In this document: in pieces, positions 52,048 through 55,853 of the stretch
Numbering within the stretch: position 1 is the stretch's first letter
Layout: each line of letters opens with the position of its first letter
Source: Caballeronia grimmiae
Lineage (GTDB): Bacteria; Pseudomonadota; Gammaproteobacteria; Burkholderiales; Burkholderiaceae
NCBI RefSeq assembly: GCF_000698555.1
Contig: NZ_JFHE01000038.1
Coordinates: 1-55,853 of the forward strand
Length of the DNA: 55,853 nucleotides
Direction of reading: 5' to 3'
Translations under genes and position numbers: made by a program
Notes under the pieces: model-generated
Databases searched by the model: none
Seen by the model: only the letters and a program-made list of their open reading frames with translations
Told to the model about the DNA's origin: nothing

Positions 52048-52404
52048 ATGCAAGTCACACGTCACTTGAACATGGAATTGCGGCACGCCACCGTGCCGAC
52101 TTATGTCGCCAGCTATTTCTTTCCGTTGCTCTTATTGGCATACGAAGCGTGGCGAGTGGGATCGTGGGTCGCGGTGAATGGCTTCAACTTCACCAACTTC
52201 AGCGCGATGGGCTATGAGTTCGCGTTGATGATCGCGGTGTTCGCCATGCAGGTGATTGTCGAAATCGCGTTTCTGGCGGGCGCCGTGCTGACGCGGCACA
52301 AGGACGTCGGCCACCGGCTGGCGAATCTGTCGCTCGGTCTGTTCTGCTCGCTGGTCGTGCTCGGCTTCGACCTTGCACTGCAATATGGCTTGGGCGGAAG
52401 TTGA
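52048..52404 (+). CDS. Small integral membrane protein (118 aa)
   Basis: Three or four hydrophobic helices are seen (about residues 18-35, 55-78, 92-115), including VASYFFPLLLLAYEAWRVGS, FALMIAVFAMQVIVEIAFLA and LSLGLFCSLVVLGFDLALQY. Charged loops are short. GATGAGGAGTACGCG precedes the ATG, a strong ribosome site, and a strong terminator follows the stop, so this is a well-bounded single gene. I do not recognise a named family. Confidence 0.75.
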   Translation: MQVTRHLNMELRHATVPTYVASYFFPLLLLAYEAWRVGSWVAVNGFNFTNFSAMGYEFALMIAVFAMQVIVEIAFLAGAVLTRHKDVGHRLANLSLGLFCSLVVLGFDLALQYGLGGS

Positions 52405-52429
52405 TCGACTGCGGTTGCATCGCAATGAC

Positions 52430-52457
52430 AAAGGCCGGCTTTGCAGCCGGCCTTTTT
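52430..52457 (+). terminator. Rho-independent terminator
   Basis: AAAGGCCGGCT (52430-52440) and AGCCGGCCTTT (52445-52455) form an 11-bp stem with a TTGC loop, followed by further T residues. It ends the membrane-protein transcript, 26 bases after its stop. Confidence 0.95.
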
Positions 52458-52472
52458 CGTTGAATGCGCGGT

Positions 52473-53909
52473 TTAGCAACCCGCCGCGCTTGGCAGTCCG
52501 GGCGGCGTTTCCGCGCGCTCCTCGTAGCACTTCTTGTCGGCGTCCTTCAGCGCCGTGCGCAAGCCTTCCTCCACCACCGGGTGATAGAACGGCAGCTTGA
52601 GCGCGTCATCGAGCGTCAGTTCCAGTTGAATCGCCCACGCGAGCAGATGGCCCAGGTGCTCCATCGCCGGACCGCAGCCTTGCGCGCCGCGCAGCGTGCC
52701 GGTCTTCGCATCCGCATAGACGTGCAGCAGGCCGCGATTCTGCCGCATCACGCGGCTGCGGCCCTGCGTTTCGAACGATGCCTCGCCGGTCACGGTCATC
52801 TGCGTGTCGAGACTGTCGTACGATGCGCCGACGACCACCGCCTGCGGCTCGCAGAACACGATCGAGAACGGCACCTTGCGCTTGACCGCCTGCACGTCGG
52901 GAAAACGCGCGGCGTTGTCACCGGCGAGCTTGCCTTCGTCGGCGGCGTCGTGGAGCCACGGACGCGTGCCGTCGCAATCGCCCGCGATGAAGATGGCGCT
53001 CTCGCCGCATTGCATCGTGGTTTCGTCGAACAGCGGCACGCCTTTGTCGTTCAGTTCGATGCCCGCTTTATCCAGCGCGAGCGGCTTCAGATTCGGCGCA
53101 CGGCCCGTCGCGGCCAGCACGAGGTCGAAGCGTTCGGTGCGCTTCGCGCCATCGGGCGAGGTGAAGCGCAACGTCGGCTGACCGTCTTCGAGCGACATCT
53201 CGTCGATCTTCGCGTCGGGGTCGAAGTAGAACTCGCTCTGGAGCGCGGCGGTGAGCGCATCGCGCACCGGCGTGTCCGACAGCGCCGCGACACTGCCGCC
53301 CTTGCCGAACATGAAGACGTCGACCGACAGCCGCGACAGGGCTTGCCCCAGTTCGAGCGCGAGCGGCCCCGCGCCGAACACCGCAATGCGCTTCGGCAGC
53401 GAGCGCAGTTCGAAGAGATCGTCGCTCGTGATGAGCTTGTCGCCGAACACTCTCAGCTCGTCGGGGATGCTGGGCGATGCGCCCGTCGCAATGACGACAC
53501 GCTTCCCATCGACGCGCGTGTTCGCGCCGACCATCAGGCATCCCGGCGATTCGAACCGCGCCTGACCGCGCAACAGTGATCCTTCCGGAAAGTCCCGCGT
53601 TTCCTCGATGACGCCGCTCACGAAGTGATCCCGCTCGCGCCGCACGTAATCCATTACGCGAGCGGAATCGGCCTGAAGCGCATCGCCGCCGCCGATGCCG
53701 CGCGGTTCGAGCGCGCGTGCGTCGTGCAGGCCGTTGGCAGCGGCGAGCAAGAGTTTCGACGGCATGCAGCCGACCCGCGCGCACGTCGTCCCGAGTTCGC
53801 CGCCTTCGATCAACACGGCTTTCGCGCCCGCATCGCGCGCTGCGCGAAATGCGGCCATGCCGGCCGTGCCCGCGCCGATCACGGCGACATCGACTTCGAT
53901 TGTTTGCAT
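52473..53909 (-). CDS. Dihydrolipoyl-dehydrogenase-family flavoprotein
   Basis: 478-residue class I pyridine-nucleotide disulfide oxidoreductase. It has the FAD motif DVAVIGAGTAGMAAFRAARD, redox-active disulfide in LGTTCARVGCMPSKLL (Cys-x4-Cys), NAD motif RIAVFGAGPLALELGQALSR, second FAD motif AIFIAGDCDG, and the C-terminal catalytic LPFYHPVVEEGL (His-Glu pair). The Cys-x4-Cys spacing and His are those of lipoamide dehydrogenase, but no pyruvate or oxoglutarate dehydrogenase genes are near, so another disulfide substrate is possible. An ATG at 53936 is also in frame. It follows the SDR gene on the same strand by 28 bases. Confidence 0.9.
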   Translation of the reverse strand: MQTIEVDVAVIGAGTAGMAAFRAARDAGAKAVLIEGGELGTTCARVGCMPSKLLLAAANGLHDARALEPRGIGGGDALQADSARVMDYVRRERDHFVSGVIEETRDFPEGSLLRGQARFESPGCLMVGANTRVDGKRVVIATGASPSIPDELRVFGDKLITSDDLFELRSLPKRIAVFGAGPLALELGQALSRLSVDVFMFGKGGSVAALSDTPVRDALTAALQSEFYFDPDAKIDEMSLEDGQPTLRFTSPDGAKRTERFDLVLAATGRAPNLKPLALDKAGIELNDKGVPLFDETTMQCGESAIFIAGDCDGTRPWLHDAADEGKLAGDNAARFPDVQAVKRKVPFSIVFCEPQAVVVGASYDSLDTQMTVTGEASFETQGRSRVMRQNRGLLHVYADAKTGTLRGAQGCGPAMEHLGHLLAWAIQLELTLDDALKLPFYHPVVEEGLRTALKDADKKCYEERAETPPGLPSAAGC

Positions 53910-53937
53910 GAGACCGCCGTTCCCGTTCGGCCGCATG

Positions 53938-54738
53938 TCAGCCGTTGTCCGCGAAGCCGGGATAAAGCGTCATCCCGCCATCGACAAAAAGCGTGGTGCC
54001 GACGACGTAATCGCTCTCGTCGGAAGCCAGCCACACCGCCGCGCGCCCGATATCGTCCACTTCGCCGATGCGTCCGTATGGCACGAGCGTCAGCAGCCGG
54101 TCCATCGCTTCCTTCGATGCCCACGCGTCCTGGTTGATCGGCGTGCGGATCGCGCCGGGCGCAATCGAGTTCACGCGAATGCGCTGCGGCGCGACTTCCT
54201 GCGCGAGCGATTTCATCAGCATCTGAATGCCGCCTTTCGACGCCGCGTAGTTCACATGGCCCGCCCACGGAATTACTTCATGCACGGAACTCATGCAGAT
54301 GATCTTGCCAAGCGCCTTCGAGACCGGGCGCGGTCCGCGTCGCTGAAACTCGCGCACCGCGCGCTGCGCCGTCAGGAACTGACCGGTGAGATTCGTATCG
54401 ATGACCTTGCGCCAATCGGCGAGCGTCATGTCGGCGAAGGCCGCGTCCTGCTGCAAGCCCGAGTTCGCGACCACGATATCGACGGTGCCGAAGCGATCGA
54501 CGACGGCCTTGAACATCGCGTCGACGTCGTCTTCGTCGGAAACATCGGCGGCGACCGGCAGCGCTTCGCCGCCAAGCGACGCGATCTCGTCGGCGAGCTT
54601 TTCGGCAGGCTCCGCGTGCGAGTGATAGTTGATGGTGACGTGCGCGCCCGCTTCGGCGAGCGCCTTCGCGACGCCCGCGCCGATACCCGAACTTGCGCCC
54701 GTCACGAGCGCGATCTGGCCTGCGAGAGCTTTTTGCAT
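53938..54738 (-). CDS. SDR-family oxidoreductase, glucose-1-dehydrogenase-like
   Basis: 266-residue short-chain dehydrogenase. It shows TGASSGIGAGVA (about 14-25), a cofactor-specificity region INYHSHAEPAEKLA suggesting NADP, VANSG replacing the usual NNAG, catalytic Ser in ICMSSVHEVIPW, and Tyr/Lys in NYAASKGGIQML. The SSVHExIPW segment is typical of the glucose 1-dehydrogenase type. AGCAGGGACATCC precedes the ATG. It lies between glgA and the flavoprotein gene on the same strand, with short gaps. The substrate is uncertain. Confidence 0.9.
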   Translation of the reverse strand: MQKALAGQIALVTGASSGIGAGVAKALAEAGAHVTINYHSHAEPAEKLADEIASLGGEALPVAADVSDEDDVDAMFKAVVDRFGTVDIVVANSGLQQDAAFADMTLADWRKVIDTNLTGQFLTAQRAVREFQRRGPRPVSKALGKIICMSSVHEVIPWAGHVNYAASKGGIQMLMKSLAQEVAPQRIRVNSIAPGAIRTPINQDAWASKEAMDRLLTLVPYGRIGEVDDIGRAAVWLASDESDYVVGTTLFVDGGMTLYPGFADNG

Positions 54739-54793
54739 GGATGTCCCTGCTGTCGTGTGAATAATGGGCTGGCGAGCAAGGGACGCGCCCGCA

Positions 54794-55853
54794 TCACGGC
54801 GCGAGCAGTCCCTGATACACCTCCGCGTAGCGCAGCGCCGCCGATTCCCAGCCGAAGTTCTGCGTCATCGCGCGCTTGACGACCGCTTTCCACTCGGTGC
54901 GGCGTCCCTTGAGCGCGAAAGCCCGGCGGATCGCGGCGACGATGCCCGCACGGTCGAAATGCTCGAATACGAAGCCGGTCGCGAGCCCGTCCGCGAGATT
55001 TTCCAGCGAGCAGTCGGCGACCGTGTCCGCGAGCCCGCCCACGCGATGCACCAGCGGCAGCGATCCGTAGGCGAGCGCATAGAGCTGCGTGAGCCCGCAA
55101 GGCTCGAAGCGCGAGGGCACCATGACGACGTCGCTGCCCGCGATGATCGAATGCGAGAGCGTTTCGTCGAAACCCAGCACGACCGCGACCGCGCCGGGAT
55201 GCGCCGCCGCTGCGTTCTTCATGCCGGTTTCGAGCGCCGGATCGCCGGTGCCGAGCACGACGAGCTGTCCGCCGCGCTGCACGATGTCCGGCACCGCCGA
55301 CAGCAGCAGGTCGAGCCCCTTCTGTTCGGTCAGCCGGCTGACGACGCCGAACAGCAGGGCGTCGTCGTCGCGCGCGAGGCCCACGCGTTCCTGCAGCGCC
55401 GTCTTGCACTTGCTCTTGGCGGCGGGCTTCGCGGCGGTATAGCGCGCGGCAATGGCCTCGTCGATCGACGGACTCCAGATCGTATAGTCGACGCCGTTCA
55501 GGATGCCGCTGATATCGTGAGTGCGCGTCTGCAAAAGGCCGTGCAGTCCCGCGCCGTGCGCTTGCGTCTGAATTTCGCGGGCGTAGGTCGGGCTGACCGT
55601 GGTGATGCGGTCCGCGTAGAACAGCCCCGCCTTCAAAAAGGAAACGTGGCCGTAGAATTCGAGGCCGTCGACGGCGTAGAAGTCGCCCGGCAACTGGAGC
55701 ACGCCGAATTCCGACGCGGGGAACACGCCCTGATAGGCGAGGTTGTGCACGGTCATCACGCTCGCGACATGCGGTGCGCCGTCGCGCTGGAATGCGCGCA
55801 GATAGGCCGGCGCGAGGCCCGCGTGCCAGTCGTGCGCGTGGACGATGTCCGGC
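54794..55853 (-). CDS. glgA: Glycogen synthase GlgA (partial, N-terminus outside window)
   Basis: GT5 glycosyltransferase using ADP-glucose to extend glycogen. The visible C-terminal 352 residues contain DIVHAHDWHAGLAPAYLR at the window edge, MTVHNLAYQGVFP, the linker ISGILNGVDYTIWSPS, the donor-site KTGL-equivalent region VVSRLTEQKGLDLL, and SRFEPCGLTQLYALAYGSLP, with the catalytic Glu of the E-x7-E motif. The end MTQNFGWESAALRYAEVYQG is normal. The N-terminal ADP-glucose-binding KTGG motif lies beyond the window. The downstream SDR gene is 55 bases away. Confidence 0.95.
   Translation of the reverse strand, partial: PDIVHAHDWHAGLAPAYLRAFQRDGAPHVASVMTVHNLAYQGVFPASEFGVLQLPGDFYAVDGLEFYGHVSFLKAGLFYADRITTVSPTYAREIQTQAHGAGLHGLLQTRTHDISGILNGVDYTIWSPSIDEAIAARYTAAKPAAKSKCKTALQERVGLARDDDALLFGVVSRLTEQKGLDLLLSAVPDIVQRGGQLVVLGTGDPALETGMKNAAAAHPGAVAVVLGFDETLSHSIIAGSDVVMVPSRFEPCGLTQLYALAYGSLPLVHRVGGLADTVADCSLENLADGLATGFVFEHFDRAGIVAAIRRAFALKGRRTEWKAVVKRAMTQNFGWESAALRYAEVYQGLLAP

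Noticed and set aside
51878..52069. 63-residue frame before the small membrane-protein gene
   Set aside because: No ribosome site, overlaps the well-supported gene at 52048 and has no family resemblance.
52464..53579. 371-residue rightward frame opposite the flavoprotein gene
   Set aside because: Antisense of a recognised disulfide oxidoreductase. The product is Arg-rich without domains.

Overview
The window is GC-rich, densely coded DNA from a betaproteobacterium. Protein content (motA, the mmsA-mmsB pair, a second infA, a BetR-domain regulator, an H-NS-like protein, a D-hydroxyproline dehydrogenase operon, an oxidative L-rhamnose pathway) suggests Burkholderiaceae of the Paraburkholderia/Caballeronia/Burkholderia group. 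That placement is inferred from recognised families, not from a database search. I saw no rRNA, tRNA, CRISPR array, prophage or intact insertion sequence. Both ends cut genes: motA at the left and glgA at the right.

Layout. 1-4.97 kb: 5' part of motA with a strong leader inverted repeat, a divergent XRE-family regulator with a double palindromic operator, small proteins, an MHS-type MFS transporter and an atypical OmpR-type response regulator. 5.5-10.1 kb: hydroxyproline operon (4-hydroxyproline epimerase, then beta, gamma and alpha subunits of a D-hydroxyproline dehydrogenase) followed by a PAS-AraC regulator. 10.5-17.4 kb: signalling and miscellaneous genes (single-domain receiver, GST, NERD-helicase fusion, hybrid histidine kinase convergent with a BetR-receiver protein, cold-shock protein). 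17.56-28.9 kb: an L-rhamnose regulon in two co-directional operons around a LysR gene. Operon 1 is SDR, MFS, L-rhamnonate dehydratase, L-rhamnose 1-dehydrogenase. Operon 2 is mutarotase, lactonase, sugar ABC ATPase, two permeases and a periplasmic binding protein. Both operons start from nearly the same 38-bp promoter box, at 17757-17794 and 22963-23000. This is the strongest regulatory signal I found.

29-39 kb: accessory-like stretch with an orphan transposase-type HTH protein, an H-NS-like protein with an eroded DNA-contact motif, a luciferase-like monooxygenase, a fatty-acid desaturase with a signal-less PhnD-like protein, an OmpA lipoprotein, NiCoT and FNT transporters, and several small exported or hypothetical proteins. 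39-45.5 kb: an orphan FtsI-like transpeptidase downstream of arylamine N-acetyltransferase, a glucose-phosphate operon (zwf, polyphosphate-glucokinase-like ROK, HAD phosphatase), and a long form of IF-1. 46-49 kb: corA, then a bactofilin / coiled-coil / M23 peptidase morphogenesis module. 49.4-55.9 kb: mmsA-mmsB, a small membrane protein with a clear terminator, and a leftward run of glgA, SDR and a dihydrolipoyl-dehydrogenase-like flavoprotein.

Together the rhamnose genes give uptake, anomer conversion, oxidation, lactone opening, dehydration and a second oxidation. The final cleavage enzyme is not in the window. The hydroxyproline operon likewise stops after the oxidation step.
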